This document shows, piece after piece, positions 7,644-14,902 of a stretch of 28,118 nt of DNA. Source of the stretch: JAAAPF01 sp964481035 (GTDB lineage: Bacteria; Pseudomonadota; Alphaproteobacteria; Geminicoccales; Geminicoccaceae); assembly GCA_964481035.1 (NCBI GenBank), contig CAYZSE010000027.1, positions 1 to 28,118 on the forward strand, given 5' to 3'. Below the pieces are notes generated by a model. That model had not been told where the DNA came from and did not search any database. It saw nothing but the letters and a program-made list of their open reading frames with translations. The position numbers and the translations under genes were made by a program. Numbering within the stretch: the stretch's first letter is position 1; the number at the start of each line of letters is the position of its first letter.

Positions 7644-8411
7644 TCACGGCACGTGCGCGACGACCTTCTGGTAGAGGCCGCCGAAATAGGTCTCCTTGCG
7701 CCAGCGACAGCGCTCGGCATTGCCGGCGAAATCGCGGATCTCGTGGCGCCACAGGTCCTTGGCGAAGGGCTCCAGGCGGTCGAAGACGAGGCTCATGACC
7801 GGCTTGAGCGGATGCCAGCCGCGTGGCTCGTGGTAGTCGACGAAGACGATCTTGCCGCCTGGACGCACCGCCTCGAGCAGGCCGGTGACAATGCGCCGTC
7901 GATGCTCGGCGGGGACCTCGTGGATGAGGAAGAAGCAGCAAACGTCGTCGAACGCCCGGGCCGGATGATCGGCGGCGTCCGAGAGCAGGAGGCTCGCGTT
8001 GGCGAAGGGCTCGAGCTTGGGCGTGCAATTGGCGATCTGCACGGGCGCCACGTCGCTGACCTGAAGGTGGCCGCGCGGACCGAGATGCTCGGCGAGGCGC
8101 GGCGACAGATCGCCGTAGACGCAAGCCGGCTGCAGCACCCGCCGGCCCGGTGCGAACTCGCCGAGCGCCGCTTCGACCAGGCGCCGGAAGTTGCCCCACA
8201 GGATCGCCTCGACGATCAGCGGGGTGTCGAGGACGCGGACTGAGCGGGGGTTGAGGTAGGCCCAACTGTAGGTGTCACGGAGATAGTCCGGGATACGGAC
8301 CGGTCGCTCGGCCGCGGACCCCTGCCCACGACGCAGCGCGTCGCCGGCCGACACATCGCCGACGAGGTCGGCCGTGGAAACTCGGTCCATTAGAACACCC
8401 TTATCGAACAA
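7644..8411 (-). CDS. rquA: RquA, ubiquinone-to-rhodoquinone converting enzyme
   Basis: The 255-residue product resembles a class I SAM methyltransferase but has the RquA signature. The usual GxGxG loop is replaced by ACVYGDLSP (about 96-104), preceded by the RquA-type PDYLRDTYSWAYLNP block (41-55) and ILWGNF (70-75). Downstream are FFLIHEVP (160-167), PGGKIVFVDYHEPRGWHPL (184-202), a LEPFAKDLWRHEI stretch and the C-terminal RKETYFGGLYQKVV. RquA is the enzyme known to be required for making rhodoquinone from ubiquinone by putting an amino group in place of a methoxy group on the ring. The next genes downstream are frdABCD, the enzyme that uses rhodoquinol in other organisms, which strengthens the call. 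Start TTG 8411 has GGAGGG seven nt upstream; an ATG at 8390 with a weaker AAGGG is the alternative. The fallback is an undefined ubiquinone-related methyltransferase. Confidence 0.87.
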   Translation of the reverse strand: MFDKGVLMDRVSTADLVGDVSAGDALRRGQGSAAERPVRIPDYLRDTYSWAYLNPRSVRVLDTPLIVEAILWGNFRRLVEAALGEFAPGRRVLQPACVYGDLSPRLAEHLGPRGHLQVSDVAPVQIANCTPKLEPFANASLLLSDAADHPARAFDDVCCFFLIHEVPAEHRRRIVTGLLEAVRPGGKIVFVDYHEPRGWHPLKPVMSLVFDRLEPFAKDLWRHEIRDFAGNAERCRWRKETYFGGLYQKVVAHVP

Positions 8412-8437
8412 ACGACGCCCTCCGCCAATGCCGACGG

Positions 8438-8968
8438 TCAGCGTCCCTGAGCCGTTTCCCCGTCACCTTCTCGAGATGCCGCGCCCGCGTGGTCCACGGC
8501 GGATTGCCCGATCCGCTCGCGAGCACGACGCTCGAACGCGGCGAGGACACCGTCCACCGTCTTGGGAAAGATCAACCCTACCGCCTTCTTCACGTAGCGC
8601 GAGTTGAAACCGACGTGCGAGTCCAGGTGAACGCGACATGTTGCATCAGGTAGCGGATCAAACCGCCAGTTGACCTCGAAATGCTTGAACGTCCGGCTGT
8701 GCGAGACCACGCGGATGCAGTGGGGCCGCTCGAGGTGAGTCCGCGATTCGAAGCGCTCGCGAATCGGCCCGAACTTCAAGAGCTGATCGGTCTCGTAGTC
8801 GTCGCCGCTGACCTTACGGGTGCGCACGGCGACCCAGCCCGGCAAGAACTCGGGATAGCTGGCGACATCGGCAGCGATGTCGAAGAGGGGATCGGCCGGG
8901 TGGGGCAGCACCCGATCCACCGCGTAGTGGAGAAAATCCGGATCCTGCTTCGGATCGAAAGCCGGCAC
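8438..8968 (-). CDS. COQ10/RatA-family START-domain protein
   Basis: This 176-residue protein belongs to the polyketide-cyclase/START superfamily, COQ10/RatA type. Typical features are the N-terminal strand, then PADPLFDIAADVASYPEFLPGW (about 25-46), the FGPIRERFESR strand and the long C-terminal helix (SRYVKKAVGLIFPKTVDGVLAAFERRA). COQ10 proteins bind coenzyme Q in a hydrophobic tunnel and help its delivery to the respiratory chain. The extended acidic/polar tail after residue ~160 is not typical. The GTG start at 8968 has GGAGG (8976-8980 on the + strand) 7 nt upstream; a GTG at 9013 is possible but unsupported. The stop is 26 nt before rquA, so the two are probably co-transcribed. Rhodoquinone or ubiquinone carriage is inference from family and context. 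Confidence 0.82.
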   Translation of the reverse strand: MPAFDPKQDPDFLHYAVDRVLPHPADPLFDIAADVASYPEFLPGWVAVRTRKVSGDDYETDQLLKFGPIRERFESRTHLERPHCIRVVSHSRTFKHFEVNWRFDPLPDATCRVHLDSHVGFNSRYVKKAVGLIFPKTVDGVLAAFERRARERIGQSAVDHAGAASREGDGETAQGR

Positions 8969-9058
8969 GGCGGCACCTCCGCGCTCGAAAACCTGTCGCC
9001 GCCCATCAAGCACGCGGCGCCGGCAGTGACCAGCCGTCGGCGTCGACTTTGCGAGCGT

Positions 9059-9133
9059 TGGTAGCGGAGGAGGGATTTGAACCCCCGACCAAAGGATTAT
9101 GATTCCTCTGCTCTACCGCTGAGCTACTCCGCC
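9059..9133 (-). tRNA. tRNA-Met (CAT), elongator type
   Basis: A complete 75-nt cloverleaf can be drawn: acceptor GGCGGAG paired with CTCCGCT (first pair G-U), D arm GCTC...GAGC, anticodon stem GAGGA/TCCTT with loop ATCATAA giving anticodon CAT, T arm GGGGG/CCCTC with the TTCAAAT loop, discriminator A and an encoded CCA. The sequence agrees with elongator methionine tRNAs of Alphaproteobacteria rather than initiator (no GGG/CCC anticodon-stem run). A lysidine-modified tRNA-Ile2 also reads CAT but usually has a different acceptor stem. It sits between mnmA and the START gene on the same strand, so it may split the transcript into two units. Confidence 0.93.
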
Positions 9134-9175
9134 GCGCTTCGGTGCCGGGGCGTTTAAAAGCCGCCCGTCGCGGTG

Positions 9176-10303
9176 TCAAGCGGACCCGGCGGCGACCCCC
9201 GCCGCGGCCCTCTCGACGCGATCGATCCAGCCGCCACCGATCACGCGCGTGCCGTCGTAGAGGACGCAGGCCTGACCCGGTGCGATGCCGAAGGCGGGCG
9301 CGTCGAGCTCGACGCGGTCATCGGCGAACGCGCGCGCCGGGACCGCGGCCTCGTTGGCGCGATGGCGGGCCATGACCCGACGGCCCTGCGGGCCGGGGCG
9401 GCCGTCGAGCCAATTCGGCTCATTCAGCCTGATGGTCTCGCCCTTGAGCGAATCCTTGGCGCCGACGATGACGGCGCGCCGGGCGGGATCCAGGCCGACG
9501 ACGTAGAGCGGCGTGCCCGAGGCGACGCCGAGGCCCCGCCGCTGGCCGACCGTGTAGTGCGCCAGGCCCTTGTGCCGGCCGAGCTCGCGACCCTCGAGAT
9601 CGAGGATCGGTCCCGGCTCGCCGGCCTCGGGCCGCAGCCGCTCGACGACGCGGCTGTAGTGGCCGGTCGGCACGAAGCAGATGTCCTGGCTGTCGGGCTT
9701 GGCAGCAACCGCCAGCCCGAGTTCCGCCGCGAGGGTGCGCACCTCCTCCTTGGGTCGGCCACCGAGGGGAAAGCGCAGGAAATCGAGCTGCTCGCGCGTT
9801 GTGGCGAACAAAAAGTAGGTCTGATCGCGCGTCGGATCGAGGGCACGGTGCAGCTCGCCGCCGGCCGGCCCCTGGAGCCGCTGCGCGTAGTGGCCGGTCA
9901 CCAGCGCGTCGGCGCCGAGCTCGCGGGCGACGTCGAGCAGGTCGGCGAACTTGATCCGCTGGTTGCAGCGGACACAGGGCACGGGCGTGCGGCCGACGGC
10001 GTAGGTCGCCGCGAAGTCCTCGATGACGGCCCGGCGAAAGCGCTCCTCGAAGTCGAGCACGTAGTGCGGGATATCGAGGCGGTCGGCGACCCGGCGCGCG
10101 TCGTGGATGTCCTGGCCGGCGCAGCAGGCGCCCTTGCGGCCGACCGCGGCGCCGTGGTCGTAGAGCTGCAGCGTGACGCCGACGGTCTCGTAGCCCCAGC
10201 CCTTGACCAGCGCCGCCGTCACCGAGCTGTCGACGCCTCCGGACATGGCGACGACGACGCGCGTCGAGTCCGGCGCCTTGCCGATCTGCAGCGGGTCGCG
10301 CAT
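9176..10303 (-). CDS. mnmA: tRNA-specific 2-thiouridylase MnmA
   Basis: This 375-residue enzyme forms 2-thiouridine at wobble position 34 of tRNA-Lys, -Glu and -Gln, using ATP and a persulfide sulfur. The PP-loop SGGVDSS (21-27) activates the tRNA with ATP. Catalytic Cys110 (PVPCVRCN) and Cys209 (DSQDICFVP) are both in place, as are GHYAQR and the C-terminal beta-barrel region (YVVGLDPARR onward). Full length for the family. The ATG at 10303 is 6 nt after the ferredoxin stop, so it belongs to the Fe-S/sulfur operon, where the cysteine desulfurase could be the sulfur source. Confident call. Confidence 0.96.
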   Translation of the reverse strand: MRDPLQIGKAPDSTRVVVAMSGGVDSSVTAALVKGWGYETVGVTLQLYDHGAAVGRKGACCAGQDIHDARRVADRLDIPHYVLDFEERFRRAVIEDFAATYAVGRTPVPCVRCNQRIKFADLLDVARELGADALVTGHYAQRLQGPAGGELHRALDPTRDQTYFLFATTREQLDFLRFPLGGRPKEEVRTLAAELGLAVAAKPDSQDICFVPTGHYSRVVERLRPEAGEPGPILDLEGRELGRHKGLAHYTVGQRRGLGVASGTPLYVVGLDPARRAVIVGAKDSLKGETIRLNEPNWLDGRPGPQGRRVMARHRANEAAVPARAFADDRVELDAPAFGIAPGQACVLYDGTRVIGGGWIDRVERAAAGVAAGSA

Positions 10304-10309
10304 CCTCGC

Positions 10310-10621
10310 TCACTCGCCGATAATGGTGAACCGCAAGCCTTCGAGCTCGGCGGTGAGGCGAACCTGGCAGCCCAGCCTGGAGGTCCGCCGCGGCCGCACC
10401 GACAAGACGAGCATGTCCTGTTCCTCGGGCGAGGGCGGCGGCAGCCGGGCGAAGGAGCTCGGATCGATCACGACGTGGCAGGTGGCGCACGCCATCTGGC
10501 CGCCACAGGTACCTTCCAGCGGCAGGTCGTGCGCGCGCGCCAGCTCCTGGATGGTCGAGCCCGGCACAGCGTCGAGGGCGAGCTCGCGCCCGCCGGGCAC
10601 GATGGCGGTGATCCGCGGCAT
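10310..10621 (-). CDS. 2Fe-2S ferredoxin (ISC-type)
   Basis: This 103-residue adrenodoxin-like ferredoxin has ligands Cys39, Cys45 and Cys48 (CGGQMACATC) and Cys85 (RLGCQV). His49 directly after the third Cys is typical of the ISC/Fdx group. It would donate electrons to Fe-S cluster assembly and perhaps to hydroxylases of quinone synthesis. The ATG at 10621 is 2 nt after the stop of the A-type carrier gene. A longer frame upstream overlaps that gene and is not homologous. The position between an A-type carrier and mnmA supports a role in cluster biogenesis. The symbol fdx would be reasonable, but several ferredoxins of this type occur in the class. Confidence 0.9.
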   Translation of the reverse strand: MPRITAIVPGGRELALDAVPGSTIQELARAHDLPLEGTCGGQMACATCHVVIDPSSFARLPPPSPEEQDMLVLSVRPRRTSRLGCQVRLTAELEGLRFTIIGE

Positions 10622-10623
10622 GG

Positions 10624-10965
10624 TCAGACGGTGAAGCTCTCGCCGCAGCCGCAACGGCCCTTCTCATTCGGGTTCTTGAACTGGAACGACGCGCCGAGCT
10701 TGCTCTCGACGAAGTCCATCTCGGTCCCGAGGAGGAACATGACGGCCTCGGGATCGACGACGAGGCGCGCCCCGTCGAGCTCGACGACCTCGTCGCGCTC
10801 GCGGATCTCGCTGGCGAAGTCGAGCTTGTAGGTCAATCCCGAGCAGCCCGCGGTCTTGACGGCGAGCCGGATGCCGAGCGCTTCGCCGCCGTGCGCGGCG
10901 AGCAGATCGCGCAACCGGTCCGCCGCGGCGGCGGTGATCGAGATCGGTGCGGTGGGTGTGGCCAT
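10624..10965 (-). CDS. A-type iron-sulfur carrier (HesB/IscA/SufA family)
   Basis: This 113-residue protein binds Fe or an Fe-S cluster with Cys41 (TAGCSGLTY) and the C-terminal CGCGESF pair (Cys105, Cys107), and hands clusters to target enzymes. Length and the end motif are typical. The start ATG at 10965 has an AAGGGATCCC spacer (SD AAGGGA). It lies 16 nt downstream of the cysteine desulfurase gene and 2 nt before the ferredoxin gene. IscA, SufA and ErpA cannot be told apart from sequence alone, so no symbol is given. Confidence 0.92.
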   Translation of the reverse strand: MATPTAPISITAAAADRLRDLLAAHGGEALGIRLAVKTAGCSGLTYKLDFASEIRERDEVVELDGARLVVDPEAVMFLLGTEMDFVESKLGASFQFKNPNEKGRCGCGESFTV

Positions 10966-10981
10966 GGGATCCCTTTCAGCG

Positions 10982-12064
10982 TCAAGCTGCGCGGCGGCGC
11001 CCGAACACCGAGGCCATCGCCGCGAGCGCCGCGGTCACGTCGTCGTCGGTGCTCGACCAGCCGAGCGAAAAGCGCAACGCACCCTCTCGTAAGTCGGGAT
11101 CGACGTCCATCGCTTCAAGAACGTGACTGGTATGAACTCTACCAGAAGAGCACGCTGCTCCGCTACTGGCGGCCACGCCGACGAGGTCGAGGGCGATGAC
11201 GAGGCGCTCGGCTCGCCATCCCGGAGCGGAGACGCAGAGGGTCGAGGCGAGCCGCGGCGCGTTCGCGCCGATCACGACGAGATCCGTCACCAGCGCCCGC
11301 AGGCCCGCTTCGAGGCGGTCGCGCAGCCTCGCCAGCCGCGCCCCGTCGTCTTCGCGGCAGGCGGCGGCGAGGGCGGCGGCGAAGCCGGCGGCGCCGGCGA
11401 CGTTCTCGGTGCCGGCGCGCCGTCCCCGCTCCTGGCCGCCCCCGCGCAGCAACGCCGCGGGCTCGATCTCCGGGCCGACGACGAGGGCGCCGACGCCCGG
11501 CGGGCCGCCGACCTTGTGGGCGGAGAGCGCCAGCGTGTCGGCGAGGGAGACGAGGGCCGAAAGGTTGAGGCGCCCCGGCGCCTGGACGGCGTCGACGTGC
11601 AGGCGAACGCCCGCCGGCAGGGCCCGCCGCACGGCCGCGAGCGGTTGCACGACCCCGGTCTCGTTGTTGGCGGCCATGACCGCCACGGTGTCGGTGGCGG
11701 TGCGCGCCAGCGCCGGCGCGATCGTCGCTGCGCGCGCGCGTCCCGACCGGTCGACGGGCAGGCGCTCGGGCACGACGCCGGGCTGGGCCAGCACCGCCTG
11801 ATGCTCGATCGCCGAAGCCAGCGTCCGCCGGCCGGCGAGCGCGAGGGCGTTTGCCTCGGTGCCGCTGCCGGTCACGATGACGCGATCGGGGCGTGTGCCG
11901 CAAAGCTCGGCGATGGTCTCGCGGGCCTCCTCGAGGCGCCGCCGCGCCGCGCGGCCGCGGCCGTGGACCGCCGACGCGTTACCGCCCTCGTCGAGCGCCG
12001 CGAGCAGGGCGCGGCGCGCCTCGGGGCGCAGCGGCGAACCGGCGTTGTGGTCGAGGTCGATCAC
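10982..12064 (-). CDS. Cysteine desulfurase (NifS/IscS class)
   Basis: This PLP enzyme of 360 residues removes sulfur from L-cysteine, leaving alanine and an enzyme persulfide. Lys184 in SAHKVGGPPGVG is the PLP lysine, His88 stacks on the cofactor, Asp158 and Gln161 contact it, and Cys305 in SSGAACSSG is the persulfide-carrying residue on the mobile loop. The N-terminus VIDLDHNAGSPLRPEA is the family start (usually YLDxNAT). I chose the GTG at 12064, which begins 5 nt after the cysE stop; no clear SD is visible and coupling to cysE is likely. A longer upstream frame would overlap cysE. The protein is somewhat shorter than E. coli IscS, closer to NifS-like members that accompany suf genes in alphaproteobacteria. 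Confidence 0.9.
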   Translation of the reverse strand: MIDLDHNAGSPLRPEARRALLAALDEGGNASAVHGRGRAARRRLEEARETIAELCGTRPDRVIVTGSGTEANALALAGRRTLASAIEHQAVLAQPGVVPERLPVDRSGRARAATIAPALARTATDTVAVMAANNETGVVQPLAAVRRALPAGVRLHVDAVQAPGRLNLSALVSLADTLALSAHKVGGPPGVGALVVGPEIEPAALLRGGGQERGRRAGTENVAGAAGFAAALAAACREDDGARLARLRDRLEAGLRALVTDLVVIGANAPRLASTLCVSAPGWRAERLVIALDLVGVAASSGAACSSGRVHTSHVLEAMDVDPDLREGALRFSLGWSSTDDDVTAALAAMASVFGRRRAA

Positions 12065-12069
12065 CGCGG

Positions 12070-12762
12070 TCAGGAGGCGACCCGCCGGGCGGCCGGTGCC
12101 GCGAGCTCGCGCCGCTCGAGCTCGTCGACCCGGGCGTGCAGAAGCTCGACCTGCTCGCACAGCCTCTCGACGGCAGCGAGCGTCGGGTCCTGGTCGGTGC
12201 CGGGCTCGGTGGCGTAGGCCTGAAAGCAGCACTCGTCCCGCGACCGCCGCTTGGCGGCCGCCGAACGAGCGGGGATGCCGACGACCGTGTCGCCGGCCGC
12301 CACCGCGTGCAGAACCACGGCGTTGGAGCCGACCCGCGCACCGCGGCCGACGGCAAAGGGACCGAGCACCGCCGCGCCCGCGCCGATGATGACGTCGTCT
12401 TCGATGGTCGGGTGCCGCTTTCCCGGATCGAGGCTGATCCCGCCGAGGGTGACGCCCTGGTAGAGGGTGACGTTGTCGCCGACCACGGCGGTCTCCCCGA
12501 TCACCACGCCCATGCCGTGGTCGATGAAGACGCCATCGCCGATGACCGCCCCTGGATGGATCTCGATACCGGTCAAGAGACGGTTGATGTTGGAGATGAT
12601 CCGCCCGAGCAGCTTGAAGCCGCGCTTCCAGAGCGCGTGCGCGGCGCGATGCCAGAGCACGGCGTGCAGCCCGGGGTAGCAGAGCAGCACCTCGAGTGTG
12701 CTGTGCGCGGCCGGATCGCGCTCACGCACGGCCGCGACGTCGTTGCGCAATCTCTTGAACAT
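12070..12762 (-). CDS. cysE: Serine O-acetyltransferase
   Basis: This 230-residue enzyme acetylates L-serine with acetyl-CoA to O-acetylserine, the committed step of cysteine synthesis. It has the short N-terminal helical part, then the left-handed beta-helix with hexapeptide repeats (IEIHPGAVIGDGVFIDHGM, VVIGETAVVGDNV). The catalytic-site region HPGAVIG/DHGMG and the C-terminal IPAR are present. A coiled, acidic tail (about 185-225) follows. It is the plasmid/SAT 'EpsC-like' short form. Start ATG 12762. It leads the sulfur/Fe-S operon, so cysteine supply and cysteine use are linked. Confidence 0.93.
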   Translation of the reverse strand: MFKRLRNDVAAVRERDPAAHSTLEVLLCYPGLHAVLWHRAAHALWKRGFKLLGRIISNINRLLTGIEIHPGAVIGDGVFIDHGMGVVIGETAVVGDNVTLYQGVTLGGISLDPGKRHPTIEDDVIIGAGAAVLGPFAVGRGARVGSNAVVLHAVAAGDTVVGIPARSAAAKRRSRDECCFQAYATEPGTDQDPTLAAVERLCEQVELLHARVDELERRELAAPAARRVAS

Positions 12763-12907
12763 GCCTACCCCCCGAGGCTATACGAAGCCGTCAAGTGGGA
12801 ATGTGTCCGGGTTTCGGCAACCGCGCCGCCCTCGATGCCGACGGCCCTACGTCCTACGGCACCGACGGTCTCACCCGCATTGCGTAGCCATACAGTCGTC
12901 GCGGTGG

Positions 12908-12930
12908 GGCGGTCAACGCGGATGACCGCC
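12908..12930. promoter_or_regulatory. Perfect 8-bp inverted repeat, candidate operator
   Basis: GGCGGTCA (12908-12915) and TGACCGCC (12923-12930) are perfect inverted repeats with a 7-nt spacer. The repeat sits 27 nt before the alpha/beta hydrolase ATG and ~145 nt from the divergent cysE start. An operator for a dimeric regulator or an mRNA hairpin are both possible. No T-run follows, so it is not an obvious terminator. Confidence 0.35.
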
Positions 12931-12957
12931 GGCATACGCCGTGCTTACGGAGGGGGC

Positions 12958-13611
12958 ATGCCCGAGGTGATCTTCAACGGTTCGGATGGCCGGCTGGAAG
13001 GCCGCTACGTCCAGGGCGAGGGGTCCAACCCACCGTTGGCGATCGTCCTGCATCCGCACCCGCTGCACGGCGGAACGATGAACAACCGCGTGGTGTTCGC
13101 GATGTTTCACGCGTTCCAGCGCCGCGGGTTCTCGGTGCTGCGTTTCAACTTCCGCGGCGTGGGGCGCTCCCAGGGCATCTTCGACCAGGGGCAGGGCGAG
13201 CTGCGCGACGCCGCCTCGGCCCTCGACTGGATGCAGAGCCACAACCCGAACAGCCGCATCGTCTGGTGCGCCGGCTACTCCTTCGGCGCCTGGATCGCCA
13301 TGCAGCTGTTGATGCGGCGGCCGGAGATCCACCGCTTCATCTGCGCGGCCCTGCCGGCGAGCCTCTACGACTTCTCGTTTCTCGCCCCGTGCCCGTCCTC
13401 GGGCCTCGTCGTCCACGGCGATCGCGACGTCGTCACCGAGACCGAAGCCGTCAAGAAACTCTGCGACAAGCTGCAACATCAGCGCCAGATCGACATCGAC
13501 GTCGAGGTCATCGAGGGAGCGGATCACGTTTTTGCGAAGAAGGTCGACGCGCTGAGCGAGATCAGCGAGCGCTACATCGAGCGCGAGATGGCCGCCACCG
13601 TCACCGGCTGA
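12958..13611 (+). CDS. Alpha/beta hydrolase
   Basis: This 217-residue cytoplasmic alpha/beta hydrolase has the nucleophile elbow GYSFG (Ser108), the acid in HGDRD (Asp157 likely) and His190 in GADHVF. The oxyanion region is LHPHPLHGG (31-39). The RFNFRGVGRSQG motif is typical of a common proteobacterial group of hydrolases of unknown substrate. ATG 12958 has GGAGGGG just upstream. It is divergent from cysE and followed 30 nt later by tyrS. In several alphaproteobacteria such hydrolases lie beside Fe-S assembly genes, so the proximity here is not surprising. Substrate unknown. Confidence 0.85.
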   Translation: MPEVIFNGSDGRLEGRYVQGEGSNPPLAIVLHPHPLHGGTMNNRVVFAMFHAFQRRGFSVLRFNFRGVGRSQGIFDQGQGELRDAASALDWMQSHNPNSRIVWCAGYSFGAWIAMQLLMRRPEIHRFICAALPASLYDFSFLAPCPSSGLVVHGDRDVVTETEAVKKLCDKLQHQRQIDIDVEVIEGADHVFAKKVDALSEISERYIEREMAATVTG

Positions 13612-13641
13612 GCGCGCCGGCCCCTCGACCCTGGATCGTCC

Positions 13642-14889
13642 ATGACCCGTCTTCGTTCCGAGTTCCTGCGGACGCTCGCGGCCCGCGGCTTCATCCATCA
13701 GCTGACCGACGCCGAGGGCCTGGACGCGGTGCTCGCGCGCGAGCGCGTCGCCGGCTATGTCGGCTTCGACTGCACCGCCGACAGCCTGCACATCGGCAAT
13801 CTCGTCTCGATCATGCTGCTGCGCCATCTGCAGGACGCGGGGCACCGGCCGATCGCGCTGGTCGGCGGGGGCACCACCAAGGTCGGCGACCCCTCGGGTC
13901 GCGACGAGCAGCGCCGGCTCCTCGACGACGACGTGCTCCAGCGCAACAAGGCCGGCATCGAACGTTCGCTCTCGGCCTTCCTCGACTTCGCGGGCGGCCG
14001 CACCTTGATCGTCGACAATGCCGAGTGGCTCGACCGGCTGGAATACGTCGCCTTCCTTCGCCAGGTCGGTCGGCACTTCACGATCAACCGCATGCTCACC
14101 TACGATTCGGTCCGTCTGCGGCTCGAGCGCGAGCAGCCCCTGACGTTCCTCGAATTCAACTACATGGTCATGCAGGCCTACGACTTCACCGAGCTGGCGC
14201 GGCGGCACGACTGCCGGCTGCAGATGGGCGGCTCCGACCAGTGGGGCAACATCGTCAACGGCGTCGAGCTCAACCGCCGTCTCGGCGGTCGCGAGCTGTT
14301 CGGGCTCACCACCCCGCTCATCACCAAGTCGTCCGGCGAGAAGATGGGCAAGTCGCTGCACGGCGCCGTCTGGCTCAACGCCGACAGGCTCGCGCCCTTC
14401 GACTACTGGCAGTTCTGGCGCAACACCGAGGACGTCGACGTCGGCCGGTTCCTCAAGCTCTTCACGCTGCTGCCGCTCGAGGAGATTGCGCGCCTCGAGA
14501 CCTTGGGCGGCGCCGAGATCAACGAGGCCAAGAAGGTGCTGGCCACCGAGGCGACCCGGCTCGCGCACGGCGATGCCGCCGCCGAGGACGCGCGCACCGC
14601 CGCCGCCGCCGTCTTCGAGCGTGCCGGCGACGAGAGCCTCTTGCCCGAGGTCGCCTTGGCTCGCGACGCGCTCGCGACCGGCGTGCCGGTGGTCGACCTG
14701 CTCGTCGGCGCGGGGCTCGCCGTCACCAAGGGCGAGGCACGGCGCCTCGTCCGCGGCGGCGGCGCCAAGCTCAATGACGTCGCGATCGAGGACGAGCGCA
14801 TGCAGGTGGACGCCGCGGCGGTGCGCGCCGACGGCACCTTGAAGGTCTCCGCCGGCAAGAAGCGCCATGTCCTGATCCGCCCGAGCTGA
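13642..14889 (+). CDS. tyrS: Tyrosyl-tRNA synthetase
   Basis: This 415-residue class I synthetase charges tRNA-Tyr. It has the HIGN variant of the HIGH motif at 50-53, the KMGKS loop at 234-238, the QMGGSDQWGN tyrosine/ATP pocket, and a C-terminal S4 RNA-binding domain (about 345-410) ending in KKRHVLIRPS. The ATG at 13642 precedes TRLRSEFLRTLAARGF, the usual N-terminus; the SD is weak. It ends 13 nt from the convergent stop of the AsmA-like gene. Confidence 0.96.
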   Translation: MTRLRSEFLRTLAARGFIHQLTDAEGLDAVLARERVAGYVGFDCTADSLHIGNLVSIMLLRHLQDAGHRPIALVGGGTTKVGDPSGRDEQRRLLDDDVLQRNKAGIERSLSAFLDFAGGRTLIVDNAEWLDRLEYVAFLRQVGRHFTINRMLTYDSVRLRLEREQPLTFLEFNYMVMQAYDFTELARRHDCRLQMGGSDQWGNIVNGVELNRRLGGRELFGLTTPLITKSSGEKMGKSLHGAVWLNADRLAPFDYWQFWRNTEDVDVGRFLKLFTLLPLEEIARLETLGGAEINEAKKVLATEATRLAHGDAAAEDARTAAAAVFERAGDESLLPEVALARDALATGVPVVDLLVGAGLAVTKGEARRLVRGGGAKLNDVAIEDERMQVDAAAVRADGTLKVSAGKKRHVLIRPS

Positions 14890-14902
14890 GCTCGGCGCGC
14901 CC

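Noticed and set aside
5783..7798. Long + strand open frame opposite frdA
   Set aside because: Antisense shadow of frdA with no recognisable motif.
7644..8411. Generic class I methyltransferase or UbiE/UbiG
   Set aside because: The SAM loop is VYGD rather than GxGxG, and the whole N- and C-terminal pattern fits RquA.
8969..9058. FNR-type site or sigma-70 promoter before the START gene
   Set aside because: Only a TTGAT half-site and no fitting -10 could be seen, so I do not claim one.
9059..9133. tRNA-Ile2 (CAT) or initiator tRNA-fMet
   Set aside because: The acceptor stem and anticodon stem fit elongator tRNA-Met; there is no GGG/CCC initiator stem.
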